A stretch of DNA of 64,000 bases from Massilia sp. YIM B02443 (lineage in GTDB: Bacteria > Pseudomonadota > Gammaproteobacteria > Burkholderiales > Burkholderiaceae_D). Location of the stretch: contig NZ_JASNRA010000014.1 of the NCBI RefSeq assembly GCF_030411955.1, forward strand, positions 1-64,000, given 5' to 3'. Both the position numbers and the translations under genes were made by a program. Each line of letters opens with the position of its first letter. Position 1 is the first letter of the stretch. The notes beneath the pieces are model-generated. The model was not told the origin of the DNA, searched no databases, and was given only the letters and a program-made list of their open reading frames with translations. Below are positions 14,552-23,529 of this stretch, one piece after another.

Positions 14552-15484
14552 CTACACCTGCTCGGTCGACGGCTCGCCGGCGCGCCGCACCCAGGCCCGC
14601 TCGACCGGCGCATGGATGCGCAGCAGCGTGGCGCGGGTGGCCTCGCCGATCGCGCGCCAGTATTCGCGGCGCTGGGCCGCGCGCTTGCGGTGCTTGGAAG
14701 GCATGTCCTGCAGCGGCTTGAGGTAGAACGGCAGCGGGATCAGGTAGCTGCGCGCATCCAGTTCGGCGCCGCCCAGGATGCGCCAGAAACCGTCGTAGGA
14801 ATTCTCGAAAGCGCGCGCCTGGGCCTCGTCCTGGTGCGGCGCGTAGGCCAGGTGGGCTGTGGCGCGCACGGCCAGCACGCGGTCGATGCCGAGCAGCTGG
14901 GCCATGCCCTGCAGCGCGGCAAAGCAGAAGAAGCTCGGCGAATTGTTGGGGAATACGTTTTCGAAGGCTTCGAAGGCGGCGCCCGATTCGTTCCAGCGGC
15001 CCTGGTTGCGGGTGACCAGCGGCAGCGTCGGCGTGGCCGGCAGGTCGATCCCGAACAGCGCGCCTTCGACCCAGGTCCAGGACAGGCGGTGCAGCAGCAC
15101 GCCGTCGACGGTGAGCGCGATGGACAGGTCGCCTTCGCCATCGTTCGCGTCCTGCGCGTTCGCGCCCAACGTCAGGGCGAAGTCGCCGTCCTGGCTTTCA
15201 TGGCGCCACAAGGCGATGCCGGGGCCGCCGTACACGGCGTCGTGGTAGGCGGCGTTGAAGGTGGCGTCCTCGAAGCGATAGTGCGCCAGCACGCAACGCA
15301 GGCGGTCGCGCGCATCCATGCCGCGCATCAGGTAGTCGCGCTGGCCCAGCTGGTGCAGGGGCGAGGCCAGCACGCCGCCGGGCGCATCGGCCAGGCGGCG
15401 CACCAGTTCGAGGCGCGTCAGGGACTGGTGCTCGCGCCAGTAGCGCAGCGCCTGCCAGCGTTGGGTCAGTCGAGCGAAAATCAT
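14552..15484 (-). CDS. VirK/YbjX family protein (DUF535)
   Basis: A protein of about 310 residues matching the VirK/YbjX (DUF535) family, seen in enterics as virulence- or envelope-stress-linked proteins of unclear biochemistry. Typical stretches are LVRRLADAP near the start, YLMRGMDARDRLRCVLAHYRFED, GQRDYLM, the central LGIDRVLAVRATAHLAY, and SYDGFWRILGGAELDARSYLIPLPFYLKPLQDMPSKHRKRA-like C-terminal motifs. There is no signal peptide. ATG 15484 has GGAGCG in front; another in-frame ATG at 15494-15496 overlaps that Shine-Dalgarno, so the later start is preferred. It is a single gene, its stop 97 bases before the TPP riboswitch. An 18-base perfect palindrome at 14467-14484 lies between them. 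Confidence 0.83.
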   Translation of the reverse strand: MIFARLTQRWQALRYWREHQSLTRLELVRRLADAPGGVLASPLHQLGQRDYLMRGMDARDRLRCVLAHYRFEDATFNAAYHDAVYGGPGIALWRHESQDGDFALTLGANAQDANDGEGDLSIALTVDGVLLHRLSWTWVEGALFGIDLPATPTLPLVTRNQGRWNESGAAFEAFENVFPNNSPSFFCFAALQGMAQLLGIDRVLAVRATAHLAYAPHQDEAQARAFENSYDGFWRILGGAELDARSYLIPLPFYLKPLQDMPSKHRKRAAQRREYWRAIGEATRATLLRIHAPVERAWVRRAGEPSTEQV

Positions 15485-15880
15485 CGAACGCTCCATTCGG
15501 CGTACAGTGGGCGGCGCTCGGCCGGATCAGGGCCGGCGCCGGGTTTCATCGTGAATCGCGCAGTCATGAGGGCGGCGCGATCTGCTCTGCAAGCAATAAA
15601 TAGTTCCTCATTGCAATTATGAGCCCAAACGTCAGCCTGTGCTCGGCTGATTGGCCGGGTGCGACGTACTTGTGCAACGGGGAAAGGCCGGGCTTGCTTT
15701 TGCGTGTCGTTACTATTGGTAGTTATTGAACAGACACGACAAGATTACCATATTTACGTGGTCCTCCGACCTTTTTGCTTGATGGGCCATACCTGGGAAG
15801 TCACTGCGCATCTTCCCGTGCATCCCTCGTCAGCAGGAAGGACTACTATCCTCTTCCATCCATTCAAACGGGGAAATGCC
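15485..15880. other. Non-coding divergent promoter region
   Basis: About 395 bases between divergent DUF535 and GST genes. I see AT-rich stretches at 15590-15625 and 15700-15780 and one plausible sigma-70 promoter for the GST gene. The stretch TTGCAATTATG at 15611-15621 also occurs at 9994-10004. No small gene or RNA is supported. Confidence 0.5.
15726..15754 (+). promoter_or_regulatory. Possible sigma-70 promoter of the GST gene
   Basis: TTGAAC (15726-15731) and CATATT (15749-15754) are separated by 17 bases. This would give a leader of about 120 bases before the GST start. Two positions of the -10 differ from consensus. Confidence 0.35.
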
Positions 15881-16594
15881 ATGGCGGAGCCGTACAAACT
15901 ATTCTATTGGGCCGAGATCCAGGGCCGCGGCGAATTCGTCCGGCTGGCGCTGGAGGAAGCGGGCGCCGACTACGTGGACGTGGCGCGGCGCGAGGGCGGC
16001 ACCGACCTCTTGATGGCGGCGCTCGAGGTCGAGGAGTATCCGTCGTTCGCGCCGCCGTTCCTGAAGGCGGGCGAGCTGACCATCGGCCAGGTGGCCAACA
16101 TCCTGCTCTACCTGGGCGAGCAGCACGGCCTGGCGCCGCGCACCGATCCGGGCCGGCTGTGGGTGCATCAGCTGCAGCTGACGATCGCCGACCTGGTGAC
16201 CGAGGTGCACGACAGCCACCATCCGATCGCCAGTTCGCTGTACTACGAAGACCAGAAGCCGGAAGCGCTGCGCCGCGCCGCCGATTTCGTCGAGACGCGC
16301 ATCCCGAAATTCCTCGGCTACTTCGCGCGCCTGTTGAGCAATCCCGAGCCGCGCCCCTACCTGACCGGCGAACGCCTGACCTATGCCGACCTGTCGCTGT
16401 TCCAGGTGATCGAGGGCCTGCGCTACGCCTACCCGAACACCATGAAGCAGATCGAGACCGAGTATCCGGTGCTGGGCCAGCTGCGCGACCGGGTGGCGGC
16501 GCGGCCCAACATCGCGGCCTACCTGGCGTCCGAGCGGCGCATCCCGTTCAACCAGAACGGGATCTTCCGCCACTATCCGGAGCTCGACCAGTAA
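15881..16594 (+). CDS. Glutathione S-transferase family protein
   Basis: A 237-residue cytosolic GST. The thioredoxin-like N-terminal domain opens YKLFYWAEIQGRGEFVRLAL, with the family RGEFVRLALEEAG helix, then LTIGQVANILLYLGEQHGL carrying the gamma-glutamyl contact region. The all-helical C-terminal half contains LTYADLSLFQVIEGL, the conserved N-capping region. ATG 15881 has GGGGAAA at proper spacing; the longer upstream frame is promoter DNA. It stands alone, converging on an aldo/keto reductase, with only seven bases between stops. It probably conjugates or reduces electrophiles; the substrate is unknown. The beginning resembles sigma/alpha-type GSTs more than the beta class. Confidence 0.85.
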   Translation: MAEPYKLFYWAEIQGRGEFVRLALEEAGADYVDVARREGGTDLLMAALEVEEYPSFAPPFLKAGELTIGQVANILLYLGEQHGLAPRTDPGRLWVHQLQLTIADLVTEVHDSHHPIASSLYYEDQKPEALRRAADFVETRIPKFLGYFARLLSNPEPRPYLTGERLTYADLSLFQVIEGLRYAYPNTMKQIETEYPVLGQLRDRVAARPNIAAYLASERRIPFNQNGIFRHYPELDQ

Positions 16595-16601
16595 GGCGTT
16601 C

Positions 16602-17402
16602 TCAATCCCAGGCCGGTGCGAAGTCCGGGTTGACCAGGCGCTCGCCGCGATCCAGCGCATCGAGCGCGGCCAGCTCGCCCGCGTCCAGCGCCAGGCGCGC
16701 GGCGGCCAGGTTGCCGGCCAGGTGCTCGCGCCGGGTCGATGACGGGATCACGGCGTAGCCCTTGGCCAGCAGCCAGGCCAGCGTCACCTGCGCCGGCGTG
16801 GCGTCGTGCTGCCGCGCGATGGCGCGGATCGCCTGGTCGTCGATCACCTTGCCGTAGGCGAGCGGCATGTAGGCGGTGACGTGGATGCCCGCGGCGCGCG
16901 CGGCGTCGGCCAGCGCGCGGTTCTGCAGATAGGGATGCAGCTCGACCTGGTTGGTGGCGATGTTGGCCGCGCCGACCGCGGCGATCGCTTCTCGCATCAG
17001 CGCCGGAGGAAAGTTCGAGATGCCGATCGCGCCCGTCAGGCCGGCGTCGCGCGCCGCCAGCAACGCCGCCATCGCTTCGGCCACCGGCACCGCATTGGCA
17101 GGCGAGGGCCAGTGGATCAGGGTCAGGTCGACCTGCTCGACGCCGAGCTTGTGCAGGCTGTCCTTCAGGCTCGGCGCCAGGCGTTCGGCGGCCAGGTGTT
17201 CGGTCCAGATCTTGGTGGTGACGAAGACCTCGCGGCGCGCCACCCTGGCATCGCGCAGCGCTTGTCCGACCTCGGCTTCGTTGCCGTAGATCTGGGCGGT
17301 GTCGATGTGGCGGTAGCCCAGTTCGAGGCCGGTGCGTACCGAGTCGATGGCGGCCTGGCCCTGCAGGCGGAAGGTGCCGAGGCCGAGTTGGGGCATGTGC
17401 AT
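16602..17402 (-). CDS. dkgB: Aldo/keto reductase, 2,5-diketo-D-gluconate reductase B type
   Basis: A 266-residue NADPH-dependent aldo/keto reductase with a full catalytic tetrad: Asp and Tyr in HIDTAQIYGNEAEVGQAL, Lys in TTKIW and His in LIHWPSP. The cofactor end IPSSTRREHLAGNL is also visible. The family reduces 2,5-diketo-D-gluconate, methylglyoxal and related aldehydes. It lies 29 bases downstream of an MFS exporter on the same strand; both are divergent from a LysR regulator, so it probably forms an exporter-reductase operon controlled by that regulator. The start is ATG 17402, with ATG 17396 just after it; TTGTTTC-rich DNA and AAGGAGAAC precede the first. Confidence 0.88.
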   Translation of the reverse strand: MHMPQLGLGTFRLQGQAAIDSVRTGLELGYRHIDTAQIYGNEAEVGQALRDARVARREVFVTTKIWTEHLAAERLAPSLKDSLHKLGVEQVDLTLIHWPSPANAVPVAEAMAALLAARDAGLTGAIGISNFPPALMREAIAAVGAANIATNQVELHPYLQNRALADAARAAGIHVTAYMPLAYGKVIDDQAIRAIARQHDATPAQVTLAWLLAKGYAVIPSSTRREHLAGNLAAARLALDAGELAALDALDRGERLVNPDFAPAWD

Positions 17403-17431
17403 GATGTTCTCCTTGTTGAAACGTGAATGAT

Positions 17432-18634
17432 TCAGTGAGCGGCGAGCGCGCCGCCAGTGGCCTTGGCCGGCACGCCGTCGCGCCGGTCGAGCCAGCCGGC
17501 GAGGGTGGTCAGCAGCAGGGCGCCGCCGACGATCAAGCCGCCGATCCAGGGCGTGGCCATCAGGCCCAGGTGGGCGACGATCAGGCCGCCACCCCAGGCG
17601 CCCAGCGCGATGCCGACGTTGAAGGCGGCGATGTTCAGGCTAGATGCCACGTCCACCGCCTGCGGCGCATCGCGCTCGGCGCGCTGCACCACGTACACCT
17701 GCAGGCCCGGCACGTTGCCGAAGGCGACCGCGCCCCAGGCCAGCACCGTCAGCAGCACCAGCGGTTTGCTCGGCGCGGTAAAGCTCAGCACCAGCAGCAC
17801 CAGCGCCAGTAGCGCGAACACGATCTGCAGCGCGCGCACCGGACCATGGCGGTCGGCCAGCTTGCCGCCCCAGATGTTCCCGGCCGCGACCGAGACGCCG
17901 TAGACCAGCATCACCAGGCTTACCGACGATGCCGCGAAACCGGCCACTTCCTGCAGGATCGGCGCCAGGTAAGTAAAAGCGATGAACGAGCCGCCGTAGC
18001 CGAGCGTGGTCATGGCGTACACCAGCAGCAGGCGTGGCTTCTTCAGCACCGCGAGTTGCGTCGTCAGGTTTGACGGCTTGCTGCCCGCGATATCCTTCGG
18101 CACCAGCAGCGCGCTGCCGGCGATGGCGATCACGCCCAGCAGCGCTACCGCCAGGAAGGTCGCCTGCCAGCCGAAGTGCTGGCCGATGAAGGTCCCGAGC
18201 GGCACGCCGGTGACCAGGGCCACGGTCAGGCCGCTGAACATCAGGGCGATGGCGCTGGCGGCTTTCTCTTTCGGCACCAGGCCGGTGGCGATGGTGGAGC
18301 CGATCGAGAAGAACACGCCGTGGGCCAGGCCGGTGAGCACGCGCGCGGCCATCAGGCTGGCGTAGTTGGGCGCGATCCAGGCGACCAGGTTCCCGAGCGT
18401 GAACAGTGCCATCAGGCCAAGCAGCAGGCGCTTGCGCGGCACGCGGCCGGTGAGCGCGGTGAGCACCGGCGCGCCGATGGCGACGCCCAGCGCGTACAGG
18501 CTGACCAGCAGGCCGGCCGAAGGCACCGACACCTGCAGGCTGGCGGCGATGGTGGGGATCAGGCCGACGATCACGAATTCGGTGGTCCCGATGGCGAAGG
18601 CGCTCAGTGTGAGCGCCCAGAGTGCGAGTGGCAT
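17432..18634 (-). CDS. MFS transporter, DHA1/AraJ-like
   Basis: A 400-residue, 12-helix major facilitator of the drug/sugar efflux (DHA1, AraJ/YdhP-like) type. It opens LWALTLSAFAIGTTEFVIVG, the hallmark of this subfamily (helix 1 motif). Motif A, GRVPRKRLLLGLM, follows between helices 2 and 3, and a second-half KLADRHGPVRAL loop is also seen. The start follows AAGGAGAACAC. It is the first gene of a two-gene unit with dkgB and divergent from the LysR gene at 18764. A 9-base-stem palindrome lies in its leader. It likely exports a sugar or drug-like compound; the substrate is unknown. Confidence 0.88.
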   Translation of the reverse strand: MPLALWALTLSAFAIGTTEFVIVGLIPTIAASLQVSVPSAGLLVSLYALGVAIGAPVLTALTGRVPRKRLLLGLMALFTLGNLVAWIAPNYASLMAARVLTGLAHGVFFSIGSTIATGLVPKEKAASAIALMFSGLTVALVTGVPLGTFIGQHFGWQATFLAVALLGVIAIAGSALLVPKDIAGSKPSNLTTQLAVLKKPRLLLVYAMTTLGYGGSFIAFTYLAPILQEVAGFAASSVSLVMLVYGVSVAAGNIWGGKLADRHGPVRALQIVFALLALVLLVLSFTAPSKPLVLLTVLAWGAVAFGNVPGLQVYVVQRAERDAPQAVDVASSLNIAAFNVGIALGAWGGGLIVAHLGLMATPWIGGLIVGGALLLTTLAGWLDRRDGVPAKATGGALAAH

Positions 18635-18661
18635 GTGTTCTCCTTGTTGAGCCGGATGAGG

Positions 18662-18684
18662 CCAAGCCGCTTCAGGCGGCTTGG
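18662..18684. promoter_or_regulatory. Palindrome between divergent LysR and MFS genes
   Basis: CCAAGCCGC TTCAG GCGGCTTGG is a perfect 9-base inverted repeat in the 129-base divergent gap, 28 bases upstream of the MFS start. It could be a LysR-type operator or a leader hairpin in the MFS mRNA. Confidence 0.4.
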
Positions 18685-18763
18685 GTCAGGCAGGCAGTGT
18701 GCCTGTGCGGCGGGCAAGGAAAAATAGCCGGCTGTACAATTTACTTTTGAGCTGGAGTCATCA

Positions 18764-19660
18764 ATGATTGACGTCGATGCCTTGATTGTATTTTCCGCCG
18801 TCATGGATGCCGGTTCGTTTTCGGCGGCGGCCGAGCGCCTGGGACAGACGCCGTCGGGCGTCTCGCGCACCATTTCGCGGCTCGAGGAGCGCCTGCAGAT
18901 GACGCTGATGCACCGCACCACGCGGCGCCTGCAGCTGACCGAAGAAGGCGCCTGGCTGCTGGGCCGGGCGCGCGTATTGCTGGCCGACCTGTCGCACCTC
19001 GACGCCGAGGCGGCGGCGCGCCGTTCGCAGCCTTCGGGCCTGGTGCGGGTGAATGCCGCCACGCCGGCACTCGGCCATCTGCTGGCGCCTTTGCTGCCGG
19101 AGTTCATGGAAGCGTATCCCTTGGTGCAGCTGGAACTGGTCAGCGGCGAGACCTACGTCGACCTGATCGAGGAGCGGGCCGACCTGGCGATCCGCATCGG
19201 CGCCTTGCCCGATTCGACGCTCAATGCGCGGCGTTTGGGCAGCAGCCGACTGCGGGTGCTGGCGGCGCCGGCTTATATATCCAAACATGGGACGCCACGG
19301 ACGCCGGCCGATCTGTCGCAGCATCGCACGCTCGGCTTCACGGCGCCGGCGTCACTCAATACCTGGCCGCTGGCGCACGACGGTGTGGAAGGGTGGAGCG
19401 TGGCGCCGGCATTGCATGCGTCGAGCGGAGAGACGATCCGGCACCTGGCGCTGGCCGGGGCGGGGATCGCGTCGCTGTCGCATTTCATGACCCGCGCGGA
19501 CGTGGCGGCGGGGACGCTGGTGCCGGTGCTGGAGGAATTCGCGTTGCCATGGTCGCAGCCGGTGTGGGCGGTGTTTTACAGGCAGGGCGCGCTGGCGCCG
19601 AGGGTGGCGGCGCTGGTGGAGTTTCTGGCGAAGAGGTTGGGGGAGGGGTTGGAGGCGTAG
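18764..19660 (+). CDS. LysR family transcriptional regulator
   Basis: A 298-residue LysR regulator. The winged helix-turn-helix occupies residues about 3-62 (FSAVMDAGSFSAAAERLGQT, PSGVSRTISRLEERL, TEEGAWLL). The effector domain follows, with VRVNAATPALGHLLAPLLPEF and ERADLAIRIGALPDSTL. This CrgA/DmlR-type subgroup often controls a divergent enzyme or exporter. GAGCTGGAG precedes ATG 18764. The divergent MFS-dkgB unit is the obvious target. The effector is unknown. Confidence 0.9.
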   Translation: MIDVDALIVFSAVMDAGSFSAAAERLGQTPSGVSRTISRLEERLQMTLMHRTTRRLQLTEEGAWLLGRARVLLADLSHLDAEAAARRSQPSGLVRVNAATPALGHLLAPLLPEFMEAYPLVQLELVSGETYVDLIEERADLAIRIGALPDSTLNARRLGSSRLRVLAAPAYISKHGTPRTPADLSQHRTLGFTAPASLNTWPLAHDGVEGWSVAPALHASSGETIRHLALAGAGIASLSHFMTRADVAAGTLVPVLEEFALPWSQPVWAVFYRQGALAPRVAALVEFLAKRLGEGLEA

Positions 19661-19690
19661 GAGAAGCGATGCGCTGGTGGCTGCGGTGCG

Positions 19691-19807
19691 AACTTGGGTC
19701 CCCGCCTTCGCGGGGACGACGTTGTTTTAGAGGGTGGCAGAACTGGCTGCCCGAATCGGACCACTTACCTAAAGACCGTCGTTCCCGCGAAGGCGGGAAC
19801 CCAAGTT
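19691..19807. repeat. Palindromic intergenic repeat, copy 2 (arms in reverse order)
   Basis: The arms at 19691-19720 (AACTTGGGTCCCCGCC..., CGGGGACGACG) and 19775-19807 (CCGTCGTTCCCGCG...GGGAACCCAAGTT) are the same units as in copies 1, 3, 4 and 5. Here the AACTTGG ends face outwards instead of inwards, and the middle (GTTGTTTTAGAGGG...) is unrelated to the other middles. It lies between convergent LysR and TonB-receptor genes, so it may also end transcription. Confidence 0.75.
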
Positions 19808-19854
19808 AGCACGCAGGCCCGCGGCTCACCCGCGAGCCCGCACCCTACGCCACG

Positions 19855-22362
19855 TCAGAACGAATAGTTCGCCCGCGCATAGATATACCGCCCCGAGCGC
19901 CCGAACGGCGCGTAGTTCGAGAACGGCGTATTCCCCGTGGTATTCAGCGCCGGCGGCAGCGTCTCCGGATACTGGTCGAACACGTTGTCGGCCCCCAGCG
20001 CCAGCGCCAGTTTCGGCGTCACCGCAAAGCGTCCTTCCAGGTCCACCACGGTCTTGGCGCCCAGCTCGAAGTCGAACGCCGCCGTGGTCCCCGGCGACAG
20101 CACTTCGCCATAGCGGGTGGCGCGCAGCGTCGCGCCCCACTGGCCCAGCTTCCAGTTGACGCTGGCGCTGACCTTGTTCTTCGGCTGGCCCTTCTCCAGC
20201 GACAGCACGTTCAGGCGGTCGAACAGCACCGGCGATGGGCTCAGGCTCGAGAGCTGCTCGGTCACCGGCACCCGGGTCACTTCGGTGTCGGTCACGTTGC
20301 CGGCCAGCGTGAAGTCGAAGCGTCCGCTGCCCGCCGTGTTGAGCGGCCAGTTGATCACCACGTCCACGCCCTTGGTGGTGGTGTCCACGCCATTGATGAA
20401 GAAGCGCCCGCCGCCCACGCCGATGAAGCCCTGGCGCGCGATGAAATCGCGCACGTTGGCCTGGGTGAGGTTCTCGGACAGGATGATGCGGTCGTCGATG
20501 TCGATCCGGTAGGCGTCCACCGTGACGCTGACGTCGCCGAAGCGCATCACCGCGCCGATCGAGGCGTTCACCGATTCCTCGGCGTCGAGCGGCTTGGCGC
20601 CCAGGGCCACGGCCACCGGGTCTTCCGGCTTGAAGGTGGTGATCTCGTACGGCACGCCGTTGATGAAGTTGGTCGAGGTCGAGGTGAAGTTCTGCTGCTG
20701 CGGCGACGGCGCGCGGAAGCCGTTCTGGATCGCGCCGCGCAGCGCGAAGGCGCGCGAGAAGTCGTAGCGCAGCGCGAGCTTGCCGGCCAGGCTGTTGCCG
20801 AAGTCCGAGTAGCGCTCGGCGCGCACCGCGGCCGACGCCAGCAGCTCGGGCGTCAGGTTCGCTTCCAGGTCGATGAAGGCGCCGACCGCGTTGCGGTGCG
20901 CATCGACTTCATTCGCAGGCCGGAAGCCCGGGAAGACCTGGGCGCCCGGCGCCGCCGGCGTCCCGTTCGGCAGCAGCACGCCGCCGAAGCTGTACGACTG
21001 CTCCTCGCCGGCGAACAGCTCGTAGCCTTCGCGCCGCGCTTCCACGCCCATCGCCAGGTTCAATGGCGACGACAGCGCCGCCATCGGGATCGACTTCACG
21101 CCGGTCAGGTTGAACACGGTCTGGTCGTACGAGTAGCCGCCGGCGTAGAACTCGGTCTTGCTGCTCGGCCCGAGCGAGCGATTCAGCGTGTTCTCGATGG
21201 TGTATTCCATCTTGTTCTTGCCGTAGCCGAGCGAGGCGTCCATGTCCCAGTCGCCGATCTGCCAGGTCACGCCGCCGGTCATCGAGAAGTCTTTCACGGT
21301 CGGCGCGATGATCGGCAGGAAGCCGTCCGGATAGATCGAGATGATGTTGCGCGCATCCTGCGCCGGGCGGAAGTAGCCGGCCGAACGGGCGTCGCGGTCC
21401 TGGTAGCTCGCCCAGCCATACACCTTGACGCCGCCGCCCAGGTTGTTGCCGGCGTTGGCGAAGAAGGTGGCCTGCTCCATCTCCGGCTCGCCATACCAGG
21501 CATTGAAGCGGTCGATGGTGTTTTCGCGCGGGTCGAACGCGCCGTTCACGCGCGGATACTGCTGGCGCACGTCGTAGCCGCCACGCTCGGTGCGGTGCTG
21601 GTCCCGGTATTCGGCGGCCAGCGTCACGAAGCCGCTCTCGCCCCAGGCCAGGCCTTTCCACAGGCTGACGGTGGCGGTCTGGCCGTCGGTGCGCTTGCGC
21701 GAATCCGGGCCGCTCCAGGTGCCGCCCGCCGGCGTCACGTCGTTCCACAGGTCGTACTCGGATTTGCGCGCGCCGTAGACCACGCTCGCTTCGCCGCCGT
21801 CGCGGTCGGTGCGCAGGCGCAGGTTGACCACGCCGGAGATGGCGTCCGAGCCGTATTGGGCGGCGGCGCCGTCGCGCAGCACCTCGACCGATTTGACGAT
21901 CGCGGTCGGGATCGTGTTGAGGTCGACCGCGGCCGAGCCGCGGCCGATCGAGCCGTTGACGTTGACGAGCGACGAGGCGTGGCGGCGCTTGGAGTTGACC
22001 AGCACCAGCGTCTGGTCGGGCGCCATGCCGCGCAGGGTGGCGGGGCGGATGGTGTCGGTGCCGTCGGTCAGCGAAGGACGCGGGAAGTTCAGCGAGGGCA
22101 GGGCCACGGCCAGCGCCTGGTTCATCTCGGTGCTGCCGGCATTCCTGAGGGTCTCGGCCGAGATGATGTCGACCGGCGCGGTGGTGTCGAGCGCGGTGCG
22201 ATTGGCCACCCGGGTGCCGGTGACCACCACGGTGGCGCCGTCAGCGGCGGCCGGCGTGGATTGTGCTGCGGCTTGCGTCGTTTCCTGTGCCTGGGCGACC
22301 CCCGCGCAAAGCGCGGCGATCGCCAGGGCTACTGCTGTTCTTTCCGTCCTGGCTCTCTGCAT
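19855..22362 (-). CDS. TonB-dependent receptor, substrate unknown
   Basis: An 835-residue outer-membrane receptor. The signal peptide ends GVAQAQE. A TonB-box-like ATVVVTGTRV is followed by a plug with TLRGMAPDQTLVLVNSKRRH, STAVDLNT-like SAAVDLNTIPTAIVKSVEVL, GAAAQYGSDAISGVVNL, and a long barrel ending YIYARANYSF. The plug phrases (LVLVNSKRRHASSLVNVNG) place it among the VcFpvA/vibriobactin-unlike iron-complex-type receptors with broad, often non-iron substrates. There is no Fur box, TPP or cobalamin riboswitch in the 170 bases upstream. A LysR gene lies upstream on the same strand but faces its own divergent operon. I cannot name the cargo. Confidence 0.85.
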   Translation of the reverse strand: MQRARTERTAVALAIAALCAGVAQAQETTQAAAQSTPAAADGATVVVTGTRVANRTALDTTAPVDIISAETLRNAGSTEMNQALAVALPSLNFPRPSLTDGTDTIRPATLRGMAPDQTLVLVNSKRRHASSLVNVNGSIGRGSAAVDLNTIPTAIVKSVEVLRDGAAAQYGSDAISGVVNLRLRTDRDGGEASVVYGARKSEYDLWNDVTPAGGTWSGPDSRKRTDGQTATVSLWKGLAWGESGFVTLAAEYRDQHRTERGGYDVRQQYPRVNGAFDPRENTIDRFNAWYGEPEMEQATFFANAGNNLGGGVKVYGWASYQDRDARSAGYFRPAQDARNIISIYPDGFLPIIAPTVKDFSMTGGVTWQIGDWDMDASLGYGKNKMEYTIENTLNRSLGPSSKTEFYAGGYSYDQTVFNLTGVKSIPMAALSSPLNLAMGVEARREGYELFAGEEQSYSFGGVLLPNGTPAAPGAQVFPGFRPANEVDAHRNAVGAFIDLEANLTPELLASAAVRAERYSDFGNSLAGKLALRYDFSRAFALRGAIQNGFRAPSPQQQNFTSTSTNFINGVPYEITTFKPEDPVAVALGAKPLDAEESVNASIGAVMRFGDVSVTVDAYRIDIDDRIILSENLTQANVRDFIARQGFIGVGGGRFFINGVDTTTKGVDVVINWPLNTAGSGRFDFTLAGNVTDTEVTRVPVTEQLSSLSPSPVLFDRLNVLSLEKGQPKNKVSASVNWKLGQWGATLRATRYGEVLSPGTTAAFDFELGAKTVVDLEGRFAVTPKLALALGADNVFDQYPETLPPALNTTGNTPFSNYAPFGRSGRYIYARANYSF

Positions 22363-22535
22363 GGTGCTGATTCCTTTTATGTACGGCGACGTTCTTGGGA
22401 AGGGGAGGCGCTGGCCTCCAGGCCATACTGCTCAGCACTTGTCTGGGTGTCAATTCGTGGTAACTACGGAGGGCATCTTTACAACACTTGACACAATGTC
22501 AGGGCCACGTAAGGTGCGCTGGCATGCGGGCGGCA

Positions 22536-23435
22536 TCAGGGTGCGATGTGCGCGGCCAGTTCGTCCGGCGTGCCATGCGGGAAGGCTTGTTTCAAATAGT
22601 CGAGAAACGCCGATACGCGCGCGTTCAACAGGCGGCGCGACGGGTACAGCGCCCACAGGGCGGTATCCGGCATGTCGAGATCGGCCCAGTGCACCAGCGT
22701 TCCGGCGGCCAGATCGTGGCTGACCAGCGAGGCGGGCAGCACGGCGGCGCCAACGCCCATGCGCACGGCGTCGCGCACCATGATCAAGGACGACAGGCGC
22801 AGCACCGGATCGACCGCGATGCGCGCCGCATCCGTCCCTTTCACTTTCCACTGCGCGGGTTGCTCGCGCCCGGCGCGCACCACGGCCGGCACGGCGCTGC
22901 CGTCATCCGGTCGCGCCAGCGTCGGGCCGGCCACCACCAGCAGCCGGTCGCGCAGGAAGATGCGCCCGACCAGGCTCTCGTCCGGATCGGGATTCACCCG
23001 GATCACCAGGTCGTAGCCTTCCTCGACCATGTCGACGGCCCGGTCTTCGGTGGTGACTTCGAGCCGCACCTCGGGGTAGCGCAGCGCGAAGCCGGCCGCC
23101 AGCTTGCCCATCGCGACCTGAGAGAACAGCAGCGGCGCGCTGATGCGCAGGCGTCCGCGCGGGCGGTCGGCCCCCGAAGCGATCATCGCCGTGGCCTCGT
23201 CCAGTTCGGCCAGCAGGGCGGCGCTGCGCTGGTGCAGGGCGCGGCCTTCCTCGGTCAGCTTGAGGGTGCGCGCGCCGCGCTCGAACAGGCGCAGGTCGAG
23301 GCCCGCTTCCAGGTCGGCCACCCGGCGCGACAGGGTCGCCTTGGGGCGGCCGCTGGCGCGCGCGGCGCGTCCGAAGCCGCCATGGCGGGCGACCAGATTG
23401 AAATCGACGAGGGCAAGCAAATCCATGTGTTCCAC
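22536..23435 (-). CDS. LysR family transcriptional regulator
   Basis: A 299-residue LysR regulator. The HTH at residues about 5-64 (LLALVDFNLVARHGGFGRAA, GRPKATLSRRVADLEAGL) precedes an effector domain with RPRGRLRISAPLLFSQVAMG and EEGYDLVIRVNPDPDESLVGR. It may start at M1 (23435) or M4 (23426). It is divergent, with a 94-base gap, from the NmrA-like oxidoreductase and AtaL-like genes, which are the likely targets. The effector is unknown. Confidence 0.9.
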   Translation of the reverse strand: MEHMDLLALVDFNLVARHGGFGRAARASGRPKATLSRRVADLEAGLDLRLFERGARTLKLTEEGRALHQRSAALLAELDEATAMIASGADRPRGRLRISAPLLFSQVAMGKLAAGFALRYPEVRLEVTTEDRAVDMVEEGYDLVIRVNPDPDESLVGRIFLRDRLLVVAGPTLARPDDGSAVPAVVRAGREQPAQWKVKGTDAARIAVDPVLRLSSLIMVRDAVRMGVGAAVLPASLVSHDLAAGTLVHWADLDMPDTALWALYPSRRLLNARVSAFLDYLKQAFPHGTPDELAAHIAP

Positions 23436-23529
23436 CTGTGAGACGTAGTGTCCAAATTTGCAGTCTATCGGATCACCGGTGGGATGGCTACCATGAACTC
23501 ACCGTCAACCACACCTCAAGGAGAACACC

